Notes: generated from the sequence alone by a model not told the origin. 64,000 nt of DNA from Heterohyrax brucei (GCA_028571685.1 CM053143.1:154498329-154562328), one strand, 5' to 3'. Shown: positions 10,875 through 21,424, counted from the first letter of the stretch. Program-made: numbers and translations.

Positions 10875-13800
10875 TCATGTGCATGTATCTGTTTGTGTGA
10901 CAGCCTTTGTTTCTGTAGGATATATTCTGAGCAGTGGAATTGCTGGATTGTATGGTATTTCTATTTCTAGCTTTTTAAGGAAGCACCAAATTGCTTTCCA
11001 AAGAGATTGTACCATTTTGCATTCCCACCGGCAGTGTAGGAGAGTTCCAACCTCTCCAAAGCTTTTCCAACATTTGTTGTTTTGTGTTTTTTGGATTATG
11101 GCCACCCTTGTTGGGGTGAGATGGTATCTCATTGTAGTTTTGATTTGGATTTCTCTAATAGCTAATGAGCGTGAACATTTCTTCATGTGTTTTGGCTGTC
11201 AGGGTGTCTTCTTTGGTGAAGTGTCTGTCCATCTTCTTTGCCCATCACTTAATTGGGTTATTTACCTTTTTGTTGTTGACGTTTTGCAGTACCTTGTAGA
11301 TTACAGAAATCAGACATCGATTCAACATGTAATTGCCAAATATTTTTTCCTATTCTCTAGGTAGTCTATTAACTCTCTTGATAAAGTCTTTGGATGAACC
11401 TAAGTGCTTGATTCTTAGTAATTTCCATTTATCTATTTTCTCTTCTGTTGTTCATGCACTGTTGATCAGATTTTGTAGTTTGTCTAAGCCATGTATTAGA
11501 ACTTCCAGTGTTGACCTTATTTTTCTTTGCATGATCTTTATTATTTTAGGTTTGACATTTAGGTCTTTGATCTATTTTTAGTTTTTGTGTAAGGCATGAG
11601 ATATGGGTCTTGTTTCAGTTTTTTGCAGATGAATATCCAAGTTTGCCAACACCATTTGTCAAAGAGGCTGTTTTTACCACAGTTCACAACCTTAGGGACT
11701 TGAATGAACATCAACTATTCATAAGAGGAAGGTGGCATCCCTGGGATCTCAACTCTCTTCCATTGGTCTATATGTCTCTTTTTGTTTCAGTACTGGGCTG
11801 TTTTCACTACTGTGGCAGTGCAATAGGTTCTAAGGTCAGGCAGCATGAGGCCTCCCACTGTATTCCTTTTTGTCAGTAGTGCTTTATTTATCTGGGGTTT
11901 CTTCCCTTTCCAAATAAAGTTGGTGACTTTTTTCTCTGTCTTATCACAAAATGACACTGAAATTTGTATTGAAATTGCACTGTATATGTAAATTGCATTG
12001 GGTAACATAGACATTTTCACAAGTCTTCCTATCCATGAGAAAAGTCGACTTCTCCACTTATGTAAGTTTCTTTTGGTTTCTTGTAGTAAGGTCTTATAAT
12101 TTTCTCTGTATAGGTCGCTTATTTCTCCAGTTAGATTTATCCCCAGGTATTTTATCTTCTTGGGGGCTATAGTACTTGGCTTTGGCTAGGGGCTATAGTA
12201 AATGGTGTTGATTTGATGATTTCCTCTTTGATGATCTCTTTGTTGGTATAAAGGAACTCTACTGATTTACTTATGTTTATCTTATCTCTTGATACTTTGC
12301 TGAACTCTTCTGTTAGTCCCAGTAGCTTATTTATGGATTCTTTAGGATTCCCTGTGTATATGATCATATCATCTGCAAATAAAGATATTTTTATGTCTTC
12401 TTTACTGATGCAGATGCCCTTTGTTTCTTTGTCTTGTTAACTGCTCTGGCTAGAACCTCTAGCACAGTGTTGAATAGAAGTGGTGACAGTGGGCATCCTT
12501 GTCTAGTTCCCATTCTCAGGGAGGAGTTCTTTCAGTGTCTCCCTTCAAGATGATGTAGGCAGTTGGCTTTGCGTAGATGCCCCTTATTGCACTGAGGAAT
12601 TTTGCTTCTATTCCTATCTTGCTGAGGGTTTTTAATATGAACTGGTGTTGGCCTTTGTCAGATGCCTTTTCTGCATCACTTGACAAAATTGGGTGATTCT
12701 TATCCTTTGTATTATTTATGTGGTTGGTCACATTAATAGTTTTTCTGAAGCTGAACCAGATTTGCATCACTGGTATGAATCCTACTTGGTCATGATGAAT
12801 CATTTTTTTTTATACGTTGTTGAATTCTATTGGCAAGGATTTTGTTGAAGATTTTTGCAGCTAGGTTCATGAGTGATATTGGCCTGTAATTTTAAGGGAT
12901 CTTTCCCTGACTTTGGTATCAGGGTTATGCTTGCCTCATAGAATGAGTTTGGGAGTATTCTATCCTTTTTCTATGCTGCAAAATAGCCTAGTAGTATTGG
13001 AATTAACTCCTCTCTAAAAGTTTGGTAGAATTCTTCAATGAAGTTGTCCGGGCCAGGACTTTTTTGATTGGTTTTTTTATTACTTTTTCAATCTCTTCTT
13101 TTGTGACAGTTGATTAAGTTGTTCTACTTCTCCTTGTGATAATTTTGACAGGTGATGTGAATCTAGGAATTTGTCCAGTTCCTCTAGGTTTTCTAATCTG
13201 TTAGAGTACAGTTTTTCATAGTGTTCCATTATGATACTTTTTATTTTGGTTGGCTCTCTTGTGATATCTACCATGTCATTTCTCAACTGGGTTATTTATT
13301 TCCTCTCCTGTTTTTATTTTGTAAGTTTAGCCAATGGTTTATCAATTTTGTTGATCCTCTCAAAAAAACAGCTTTTGGTTTTATTAACTCAGTTGTTTTT
13401 GTATCCTCTAATTCATTTAGTTCAGCTCTAATCTTTATTTCTTCTGGTGCCTGAGTTTCCTTTGTTGCTCTCTTTCTGCTTGTTCAAGCTGTAGGGTTAA
13501 TTAGTTGGTTAGGGACATTTTCTTCACTCCAGATGTGTGCATTTATAGAGATAAAGTGACCTCTGAGCACTGCTTTTGTTGTATCCCACAGGTTCTGATG
13601 TGTTTTCATTCTCATTTGATTCCATACATTTCTTTATTGCATCTTTGATTTCTTCTAGAACCCATGGATTTTTTAGCACAGTGTTCAGTTTCCATGAATT
13701 CAAATTTCTACCTATGTTTTTTCTGCTATTGATTTCAACTTTTATGGTCTGAGAAGATGCTTTGCCATAATTCAGTGTTTGGGATTTTGTTGAGACTTGC

Positions 13801-14422
13801 TATACGACCTAATATGTGGTCTGTTCTGGAGAATATTCCATGTGCATTGGAAAAGAAAGTGTACTTATCTGTTGTTGAGTAAAAAGTTCTGTATAAGTCA
13901 ATGAGGTCTAGTTGGTTGGTTGCCACAATAAGATCTTCCGTATCTGTACTGTTTTTCTAGATGATCTGTCCATTACTGAAAGTGGAGTGTTGAAGTCTCC
14001 TACTATTATTGTGGAGTGATCAATCTCATTTTTCAATGGTGTCACTGTTGTTCAATGTATTTAGATGTTATAGTATTGGGTACATAAATATTTAATATTG
14101 TTATAGCCTGCTTATGTATTGAGCTTTTCAGCAATAAATAGGACCATCCTTCTCCACAATGGTGGATTTTACACTAAATCTATTTTATCTGAGATTAGTA
14201 TTGCCACTCGTGCTCTTTTTTTGTATATTGTTATCTTGGTGTATATTTTTCCACCCTTTGAATTTCAATTTGTTTCTATCTTTGGGTCTAAGGTATGTTT
14301 CTTGTAAGCAACATACAGATGGATCATATTTTTTGATCCAAGCTGTTACTCTCTGCCTCTTTAATGGAGCATTCAATCCATTTACATTCAATGTAGTTAT
14401 TGACAGGTAGTAGTGCTGTCAT
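10875..14422 (-). pseudogene. L1 ORF2 (endonuclease / reverse transcriptase), decayed
   Basis: In the living family ORF2 makes an AP-type endonuclease and reverse transcriptase used for target-primed reverse transcription. Pieces appear in the right order. The endonuclease N-terminus 'NVNGLNAPLKRQRVTAWIKK' with 'SVCCLQETYL' lies at 14185-14391, and the later endonuclease part 'SRTDHILGRIASL' ending at an SDH motif at 13735-13926. Reverse transcriptase motif '[10 protein letters not shown]' (usually IDAEKAFDK) is in 12516-12803. The catalytic FADD is intact in reading at 12368-12379. The C-terminal '[19 protein letters not shown]' lies in 10875-11186. About 3.55 kb remain against roughly 3.8 kb expected, so there are small deletions plus frameshifts. 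Start placed at the ATG at 14422-14420, before 'LSITTLNVNG', one frame off. Confidence 0.9.
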
Positions 14423-14742
14423 TTTGGTACCTTTATTTTTGTGTTATTGTTTTCTTTGTTCCTCTTAATATTCTGTTCTGCATTGTTTTTCTTTATGGGC
14501 TTACTTTTCAACTTTTTCAGTGTTGTTTTTGTGTTTGTTGTATTATGTTCCTTGTTTTGACATGTCACATTGTTAGTTTGTCCCCCTTAAAGTTCTAAGT
14601 TTAAACCAGTCTTTAACGTCTTCATATCTTCTTAATTTCCTCTCCATCTGAAAGGGTTATATCTACTGTAATATATGCCTCTTTATAGTGTGATGATATC
14701 ATAGTTTTTGTGTTAAGATCACTGGTTCCCAGTTTTAATATT

Positions 14743-15727
14743 TTAGTTTTTATTAAGCTTACTGACTTCCCTAACTGAGTAGGACTCTGGATGCTGTGTT
14801 CTGCATTGTATCCATAAATATACATTTGTTGTTTTTGTTTTTCTAAACAAAGAACTTCTTTCAGTATTTCTTATAGTTTTGGTTTGGTTTTTGCAGTCTC
14901 TAAGCTTCTGTTCATCTGTGAATGTCTTAATTTCCCCTTCACATTTGAGAGACAGTTTTGTAGGATATATAATTCTTGGTGGGAAGTTTTTCTCCTTCAA
15001 GGCTTTGTATGTGTCATCCCACTGTCTTCTGGCCGACATGGTTTCTGCGGAGAAGTCAGACAAAAACCTACAGGGCTTCCCTTTGGATGTTAGTTTCATT
15101 TTAAGAGTCTCTGCCTTTAAAAGCCTCTCTTTATGTTTCTTTTTATTAAGCCTGATTAGGATATGTCTTGGTGTCTTTCTTTTGGGGTCTGGTTTTTGTG
15201 GTATTTGATAAGTAAGCATCTTTAATATCTGAGTTCTCTCCTGATTTCAGGGAAGTTTTCTGTCAGCAACCTTCAACAACTCTGTCTATATTTTCTGCTA
15301 TCCCTCCCTGTTCAGGAACTCTAATTATTCATAGGTTATTTCTCTTGATAGAAGCCCATATACTTCTTAATGCTTCTTCATTTTTCTTATTTGTTTTCTC
15401 CACTTTTTCTTCATAAATGCTGGTCAGTTAAATGCTGGTCAGTTGCTTTATGTTGAAGCTCACTAATTCTGCATTCAATTTCCTCAATCCTGCTGTTTTG
15501 GCTTTGCATTGAATTATCTAATTCTGTAATTTTATTATTGATCTGCTGGATTTCAGATCTTTGATGTTCTAGCAGTTCATATAGCTTAAATTTTTCATTT
15601 TGTCCTGTTGCATTTTGCTTAGTCTCTAGATGGGCTCTGTACATAATTCGTTTGTATTCTACTTCCAGTAATTTCAGAAAGGCTTCTTCATCTGGGAATC
15701 TTTATTTTTGGAGTTTTTCAGAGCCAT
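14743..15727 (-). pseudogene. L1 ORF1 (RNA-binding nucleocapsid-like protein), decayed
   Basis: ORF1p normally coats L1 RNA as a trimer. The minus-strand ATG at 15727-15725 sits in a good context (accaccATGG). The N-terminal coiled coil is visible in 15411-15644 ('QRSEIQQINNKITELDNSMQ', 'RIEEIECRISELQ'). The RRM/C-terminal domain is in 14743-15219 ('HILIRLNKKKHKERLLKAE', 'ARRQWDDTYKALKEKNFPPR', 'IYPTKLSLKCEGEIKTF'). Frameshifts separate these blocks. Total span is about 328 codons, the usual size. Confidence 0.9.
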
Positions 15728-17218
15728 GGTGGTCTGCTTCTTTAAATGGTTAGATATTGATTGTTGTCTTCACACCATCAAGAAGCTGTTCAGTTTCTTC
15801 AATGTTATACTGATGGGAGCTGTGTCATAGTTCTAAGAAGGGAATGAGTAAGAGCACTGGTAGACTTGGCTGCCAGCTGTTGCTGTGTTCTCTATGTGCA
15901 GCTGACTTACGTACAGCTTCTCTGGTAACAGAGATGCTGTGAAGCCCCGCAATGTTGCTGAGCTTAGTGGCTGGCCCCAGCTGTGGCCTCAGGGTTGTCA
16001 GGCCCTGCCTCCTGACTGCTAAAGGTGGTGGGCTACTTGTGCTGACTCTCTGTCATCATGCCAGTCAAGACTATGGTGTAGCTCATGGTAGGAGGAGAGG
16101 ATGCCACCATACTCAGCTGCCAGGGACCACTGTGTTCTCTAGATGCATTCACCGTAAAAACTTATTTTCTGCTGAGAGGGGGACTGTCCAGCAGCCACTG
16201 AAAGCAGGTGGGCCCTCCTGGACTACCACCCAACCTCCTGGCTGGTAAAGATTGCACCCTTCTTATGGAGTTTCTGGGGAGCCATCAGCCAATGCTATGA
16301 TGTGGCTTAGAGAAGGGTGGTGGAAGTGGCACCACTACATTCAGGCACCAGTCACCACTGCTGTCTCTAGAAGCTTACTATCATAAAAGCTGCCTTTCTG
16401 CTGAGAGGTGCATTGACCAGCTGCAACTGAAAGCAGCCAGGCCCTCAGGAGTGGCAGGCCCCACCTCCTGGCTGGCAAAGATGGAACCTCATAGGCTATC
16501 CCCATATGGTATGACATGGCTCAAGGAAGGGGTGGGTTAGGGCACTGCCACACGTGGCTGCCAGCCCCCACTACATTCTCTAGTTATAATCATCTTAGAA
16601 ACAGCTTTTCTGCTGGGAGACGCACTATCGAGACAGGCAATGTTGCTCAGCATGGGTTTAGCCCCAGATGAGACCTCAGGCATGGCTATCTCTGCCTCTC
16701 AGCTGACTAAGAAAGCATCCTGCCTGAGCTGCCTCTCCTGCAGTGAGTCAGCAGTATCTATGGCACAACTCAGTGAAGAAAGGGGGGAAGGGCACTGGTG
16801 CCCCTCTGTCACCAGCTGCAGCTGGGTTCTCTAGACGTGGCTGTGCCAAGTGCAATCTCTCTGCTGCAGGATATGCTGTTCACTTAAGCACTGCAGTTCA
16901 GCATGGTAGCCAGCTCATGCTAGCCGCACAGGCTCAGCAGTCCTGGTCCCAGACTCCTAGTTAACAAAGAAGGTGTCTATACCTGTAATCTTCTTAAACA
17001 ACGTGTCAACAGAAGCAGGACTCAGTGTGCCACTGCCACACCTCTGGCAGAGGTAGTTTCCTATTTCTTGTAGCCTATTCCAATCTCACAACCCTATGCC
17101 AGATCTTGGGTTTCTCACAATGTCCACACTGCTCTGTTCAATGGTTTTTCTAGGCCTTAGTTCTCAGAGGGAATTGAGAAGATGTGCATCTAGTCCACCT
17201 TCTTGGCCCTGCCCCCTC
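15728..17218 (-). promoter_or_regulatory. L1 5' UTR / internal promoter region
   Basis: About 1.5 kb, GC-richer than its surroundings, between the ORF1 start and the 5' end of the element. Most of it is a tandem array (15856-17010). The first bases on the minus strand, 'ggccaagaaggtggactag', sit where human L1 has a YY1 site (CAAGATGGC); here the core is changed. Confidence 0.7.
15856..17010 (-). repeat. Tandem monomers in L1 5' UTR (about five units of 213-250 bp)
   Basis: Unit starts on the plus strand are near 15856, 16104, 16331, 16544 and 16794. Each carries a 'ggctgccag' / 'cagctgcc' start, then 'ttctctagatgc' or similar, 'ttttctgctgagagg', a 'ctcctggctggyaaag' block and a closing 'ctcaaggaaggggtgggtta'-type stretch. 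Units differ by substitutions and small indels. Confidence 0.75.
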
Positions 17219-17241
17219 TAATTCATGAGATTGAATTTTTT
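17219..17241. repeat. Target-site duplication of L1, right copy
   Basis: Identical over 23 bases to 9201-9223. Confidence 0.95.
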
Positions 17242-17329
17242 AAAAACACTCCCAATTGAGATATTCACAGGAGTTCTGTTCTGTAGGAGGAAAAAAAAAC
17301 ATGAGTAATTCCAGTAGTGTTTCCCAGTG

Positions 17330-17605
17330 TTAACTGTCAAAATACATAACAACTGCCTACCAGAGGCACCAACCAATCAAAATAGACACTCAACCAATAA
17401 AAATGGCCACCAACTATTAGAACAGCTGTAGGCTGTGAGCAACCTGTCTCCATTTGGGGGGCATGCTGCTGTGGTGTCCACCATGTTTGTGGAGAATACA
17501 TAAATAGATCCCCACAGCTAATACAGAGAAAGACTATATAAACTGCTCTCTCATAAGAATTTACTGAGACAAACATCCCGTATTCTATATCTGCCAGGAG
17601 ATGGA
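17330..17605 (+). mobile_element. Possible ERV LTR with promoter-like motifs
   Basis: Contains two CCAAT-like boxes ('accaatcaaaat' near 17373, 'accaataaaaat' near 17393) and a TATA-like 'gactatataaactgctctct' near 17531, in the order and spacing of a retroviral U3. Ends are not defined and no duplication was found. Confidence 0.35.
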
Positions 17606-17792
17606 GTGTGAGGTTGAGGGTTCCCTACCACAGCACAAAACATGTGCAGCACAGAACGCCTACTCTCTGCCTTCAGAAAAATGACAATCTGGCTCTGTGT
17701 GCTCTTAGATTATTCATGATGTTCCATGAGAGTGTGGAGCAGTGGACAAAACTCAGGAGTGTGGCAAGGCCTGGGTCATCTGCATCTTCAGA
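17606..17792. other. Non-coding, no feature recognised
   Basis: May be the rest of the LTR-like sequence to the left; nothing specific recognised. Confidence 0.3.
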
Positions 17793-17960
17793 TGCTGTCC
17801 AGTTGATTCTGATTCTGATACATGGTAACCCCCTGTGTCAAAGCAGAAATGAGTAGGGTTTTCTAGGCTGATTTTTCAGAGGCAGACTGCCATGTCATTC
17901 TTCCAACGTGCCTCTCCATGGACTGGAACCTCTAACCTTTCTGCTGGCAAAAAACCTTTT
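17793..17960 (-). repeat. AfroSINE, older subtype
   Basis: Minus-oriented: 'agttgattctgattctgata', 'gggttttctaggctgatttt' and 'tggaacctctaacctttctg'. This subtype has the 'tcagaagtagattgcc' middle seen in several other copies. Confidence 0.65.
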
Positions 17961-18006
17961 AAGCATTTTAGGAGTCCCAAACCAACCAACCAAAAAAAAC
18001 AAAAAA

Positions 18007-18166
18007 CAACCAAAGTCATTGCCCTGGAGTTAATTCTGACTGAGGGCCAACTTATAAGACAGAGGTCAACTGCCTCATTGGGTTTCCATGGAGCAGCTGG
18101 TGGATTTGAACTGCCAGCTTTTTGGTAGCAGTCAAATGCTTAATGACTATGCCACCAGGAACTCCT
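18007..18166 (-). repeat. AfroSINE
   Basis: Minus-oriented, preceded by an A/C-rich tail ('accaaccaaccaaaaaaaac'): 'ggagttaattctgactgagg', 'ggtggatttgaactgccagc', 'aatgactatgccaccaggaa'. Confidence 0.88.
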
Positions 18167-18401
18167 AAATAAATAAATGACAAAATGGGGTTGCAAACAC
18201 TGTGATATAGTTTAAATATACACACTTCACAAATTAACTTTTTAAATAAGTATATCTTATTTTTTAGATCAGTTTTTAAGCTTACAAAGAAATTGTACAG
18301 AAAGCACAGAGAATTCCCATATACTCTCCTCTCTCTGCTCACCATTCCTACTATTATGAATGTCTTACATTTATGTGGTATGTTTATTATAGTTATTATA
18401 G

Positions 18402-18432
18402 TTTATCCCCAAGCAACAGGCTTGGGGATAAA
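18402..18432. other. Perfect 13-bp inverted repeat with 5-nt loop
   Basis: Arms 'tttatccccaagc' (18402-18414) and 'gcttggggataaa' (18420-18432), loop aacag. It lies exactly at the junction between L1 sequence and the 3' end of the next SINE. Confidence 0.95.
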
Positions 18433-18596
18433 AAAGAAACCTGTCACCATCAAGTCAGTTCTGATGTGTAGCAACCCTATAAGACAGAGTAGAACTGCCC
18501 TTTCGGATTTCCAAGCAGCATATGGTGAATTCAAATTGCTGATCTTTTTTGTTAGCAGCCATAGCTCTTAACCACTAGGCCACCAGAGTTTCTAGA
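18433..18596 (-). repeat. AfroSINE in L1 fragment
   Basis: Minus-oriented: 'cctgtcaccatcaagtcagt', 'gaattcaaattgctgatctt', 'ttaaccactaggccaccaga'. No clear duplication of the L1 target; a hairpin sits at its left edge instead. Confidence 0.87.
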
Positions 18597-18868
18597 CCAA
18601 TATTAATATATTATTAGTAACTAAAGTCCATAGTTTATATTAGTGTTTATTTTTTGTGTTGTACAGTCCTATGAGTCTTCGAAAAAAAAAAATGCCATGT
18701 GTCCACCATTACATATGATACCAATTAGTTTCACTGCCCTAAAAATCCTCGGTATGCCACCTATCCATCCATTCCAGCTCAGATTAACTTCTAACAGCAC
18801 AAAATAGACAAGTAAATAATACAATTCTTTACACAATAACAGATTTTACTTTAATAGTATTAATTTTT

Positions 18869-19092
18869 ATCAGGCGGGACCAGTCCCTGGAGAACAACAT
18901 CATGCTTGATGAAGTGGAGGGTCAGAGAAAACGAGGAAGACCCTCAATGACATGGATTGACACCGTGGCTGCTACAATGGACTCAGACACAGTAACAGGC
19001 GTGAAGATAGCATGCGACTGGCAGCATTTTGTTCTGTTGTACACTGGGTTGCTATGAGCCAGAACCAATGTGACGGCACCTAACAACAATAA
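18869..19092 (+). mobile_element. RTE-class LINE, 3' terminal piece
   Basis: Only the last about 220 bases: 'gggaccagtccctggagaac', 'agaaaacgaggaagaccctc', 'attttgttctgttgtacact', ending 'gacggcacctaacaacaata'. A loose match 'taatttttat' / 'taatttataa' flanks it and may be the target duplication. Confidence 0.85.
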
Positions 19093-20730
19093 TTTATAAT
19101 GCGGCCAAAGTAGCATGGTCTGTTTACTCGGCATTGGAACAAAGGCTTAACGTTCTATGAAGGACAATTCTTTGAACCCTACCAGAGTGCTATTTTAACT
19201 GCCAAGCCAACTGCTGTCGAGTCATGCTATAACCTCAGGGAAGGGTAATGGAAAAAACGCCACAGCTGAAGCTCCTTGCAAATGGGAGCTCCATGCCAAA
19301 TGTTCCAATACTTGCCTTGCAATAGTGCCTGGCTGTCAAGAGTTCTCTAGGATGAATGGATTTTCAGGACCCCAACCAGAAATGTCACCTAAGCAGTTCA
19401 TCAATGCTGCAAAATCAGGTAAGATGATTGTTGGGGTGACTTTCAGCATGTGTGTCTATTATATCATCTTCTATGTTGGTCTGTTTACTATACATTTCTA
19501 CAGTAGTTCTCGGCTTTTTACAGAAAGGTAAGATGCAAAAATATCCTTGGTGCCAGTCAACTGTGCAAAAGCTCTTTCACTAGGCGGCAATTCAATCTCT
19601 TGCCCTGAGTTCTTTTCTTGGCCCCAAGGCAGGCTGTTTAATAAACAGCTCACGGAGCTGTCCTAATAATTAACAACTAATTAACAAGAAGGCCTTGCTG
19701 CTAGGGGTTCGTGCTTTCAAAAAGAAATGAGCAGGAAGGTTACTTGGCTTTCCGTCTTCTCAAGGTCCCACCATTGGCATTGTGATATGCTGGAGATGGT
19801 GGGGCCTTAATAGTGTGAACCATCTCATTCAAGATCTCTGCTGGCACAGTCAGTTCACTGTCACAGGATCCTATCAATCCACAACAACTGTCACCAAGTT
19901 CCAGTGCATTTGTAAAACACTGTCAACATAAACTCTGCCTTGGTTTGGGCTCCTTATTTCTCCGAGGAACTCGTTGTAATCACATGGTACTTCAGTGGTT
20001 CCTTCTGTTGCTCCTGCAGGCTGAAAATACAAGTTTCCCAACCAAGGTTTTGGCAGTAAACTTTCTCCACGTACATTGGACCAGTACACAAAGTGCCTGC
20101 TGATGTTACGCTGCCCATTCTGAGAAGCTTCAGAATTGTCCATCATGTCCCTCTCTTTGACATTTCCGAATTCCAAGCCTTATATCAATCACATGATATG
20201 ATCCTGGGCCCACAGGTGATTGAACCAGAAACGAGCACCCAACTCAAACGAGGTCATCTGTCCAGTGGCTGATGAAACATCCTGGCATGAGAGCTTTGCC
20301 CCATTGAAGCACCAACCCAATTATATACACTGTGTTGAAGAGTGGTTTGGATGTGAGAGAGAAAGAGAGACTAAGACTTAGCTAGCAGTGGAAGAGGCAG
20401 TGGAAACAAAGAACTAGTGAACCACGAAACTGGGTAGCAACTAACACGTGACCAGAAAACTGGTCACTTGAGCTGTGCTGTGTCCAGAACAGCATTGTTC
20501 TCCAATGAAGCACACTGTGCAATGAACAAATAGGAGTATGTCTTTCTTTTGTTACAGTGATGGTAACCTAAGCATGCTGCTATAGTGCATAACCATCCTG
20601 AGAAAATCCAAGGCCAAAACGCCACTGCCTGCAAGTAGAATGCCCCCCTCCTGCAGCTCTGATGATAAAGCACTGCAAGCATCAACTTTACTGTCTAAAA
20701 TAATCATACTGAAAATATGCTTACACTTAT
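19093..20730. other. Unexplained 1.6-kb stretch free of recognised repeats
   Basis: The largest stretch here that I could not assign to a repeat. It holds a possible decayed minus-strand reading frame (19740-20176, listed separately). It also holds a plus-strand motif 'aaatcaggtaagatg' near 19414-19428 that resembles a splice donor, without other support. Confidence 0.35.
19740..20176 (-). pseudogene. Possible decayed coding sequence, unknown product
   Basis: A minus-strand frame of 100 codons (20176-19874) reads 'MDNSEASQNGQRNISRHFVY', 'LLPKPWLGNLYFQPAG' and 'CDYNEFLGEIRSPNQG'. Overlapping its end, a second frame continues as 'NALELGDSCCGLIGSCDSEL' and 'VPAEILNEMVHTIKAPPSP' and stops after a basic 'TLRRRKAK' at 19740. 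The two parts have protein-like composition and could be one frame broken by a single indel near 19920. I do not recognise the family. It may be a processed pseudogene or chance; no poly(A) or flanking duplication was found. Confidence 0.3.
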
Positions 20731-20740
20731 ATACGTTGAT

Positions 20741-20902
20741 AGAAACCCTGGTGGCATAGTAGTTAAGTGTTATAGCTGCTAATTAAAAGTTCAGCAGTTC
20801 AAATCCACCAGGCACTCCCTGGGAACTCTATGGGACAGTTCTCCTTCATCCTATATGGTCACTATGGGTCAGAATCAGCTTGACAGCAATGGGTTATTTT
20901 TT
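20741..20902 (+). repeat. AfroSINE with target duplication
   Basis: Full-length: 'agaaaccctggtggcatagt', 'caaatccaccaggcactccc', ends 'gacagcaatgggtta' and a T-rich tail to about 20925. Flanks 'atacgttgata' (20731) and 'atacattgata' (about 20928) are a duplication with one change. Confidence 0.93.
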
Positions 20903-20956
20903 TATTTTTTATTTTTTTGATTTTTGCATACATTGATAGACACAACTGGATTCACC

Positions 20957-21333
20957 TTATTGTTGTTATTGCTAGGTGCCATCAAGTAGATTTTGACTCA
21001 TAGTGCGACTCCAGGTGACAGGTTAGAACTATCCTGAAGGGTTTCCTAGGCTGAAATCTAAGAGCAAATCACCAGGTTTTTTCTCCCACAGAGCCACTGA
21101 TAACTTCTAAACACCCACCTTTAGATTAGCAGTTGAGATTTAACCACTGTGCCACTAAACCAAAAAACCCACTGCCATCAAGTCAGGTCTGACTCAGAGT
21201 GACCCAAGAGGTCCGAGTAGAACTGTCCCATAGAGTCTCTAAGGAGTGCCTCATGGATTTGAACTGCTGATCTTTTGGTTAGCAGACGTAGCACTTAACT
21301 CACTACACCACCAAGGTTTCCATTGTGCCACTA
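20957..21333 (-). repeat. AfroSINE, older subtype, split by another SINE
   Basis: Minus-oriented: 'ttgttattgctaggtgccat', 'caccaggttttttctcccac', 'gatttaaccactgtgccact'. The SINE at 21164-21322 sits at its end; 'tgtgccactaaa' occurs on both sides of that SINE (about 21149 and 21325). Confidence 0.75.
21164..21322 (-). repeat. AfroSINE nested in a SINE
   Basis: Minus-oriented: 'cccactgccatcaagtcagg', 'gtagaactgtcccatagagt', 'taactcactacaccaccaag'. Its 12-bp flanking duplication shows it entered the end of the older SINE. Confidence 0.9.
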
Positions 21334-21390
21334 AAAGCCCATTGCTGTTGAGTCGGGTCCAACTCATGGGTGCCACTAGGGCTTCTAAAA
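21334..21390 (-). repeat. AfroSINE, 3' fragment
   Basis: About 55 bases only: 'agcccattgctgttgagtcg' and 'ggtccaactcatgggtgcca'. Confidence 0.65.
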
Positions 21391-21424
21391 TCAGTTACTG
21401 TCAAGGCTATTCTGACTCCCAGTA

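Larger units (their letters stand above)
9224..17218 (-). mobile_element. Full-length L1 LINE (both ORFs broken)
   Basis: A complete L1 on the minus strand: 5' UTR 15728-17218, ORF1 remnant 14743-15727, ORF2 remnant 10875-14422, 3' UTR 9224-10874. The 5' end on the minus strand reads 'agggggcagggccaagaagg', the usual start of an L1 promoter. A perfect 23-bp duplication flanks it, so both ends are original. The inserted LTR (10284-10745) makes it 7995 bp; without it the element is about 7.5 kb. Multiple frameshifts and stops in both ORFs mean it cannot move by itself. Confidence 0.95.
18230..18775 (-). mobile_element. L1M-type LINE 3' fragment split by an AfroSINE
   Basis: Two segments, 18230-18401 and 18597-18775, join into a typical old mammalian L1 3' end: 'gtacagaaagcacagagaat', then 'actaaagtccatagtttata', 'ttgtgttgtacagtcctatg', 'tttcactgccctaaaaatcc'. 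Minus strand; no reading frame. Confidence 0.7.

Noticed and set aside
10837..11364. 175-codon plus-strand open frame, the longest in the window
   Set aside because: It is antisense to L1 ORF2 C-terminus and 3' UTR. No independent family signature; the minus strand carries the real L1 reading.
14879..15208. 109-codon plus-strand frame
   Set aside because: Antisense shadow of the L1 ORF1 RNA-binding domain.
15952..16248. 98-codon plus-strand frame in GC-richer DNA
   Set aside because: Lies in the L1 5' UTR monomer array; no protein-like motif.
15856..17010. Regular direct repeats considered as CRISPR or satellite
   Set aside because: Units are over 200 bp, diverged and lie in an L1 promoter; this is a mammalian genome.
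19410..19430. Splice-donor-like 'aaatcaggtaagatg'
   Set aside because: No matching acceptor, branch site or neighbouring exon; such motifs occur by chance.
20464..20685. Minus-strand frame with hydrophobic, cysteine-rich composition
   Set aside because: Isolated, in a different register from the possible pseudogene downstream, and without recognisable motifs.
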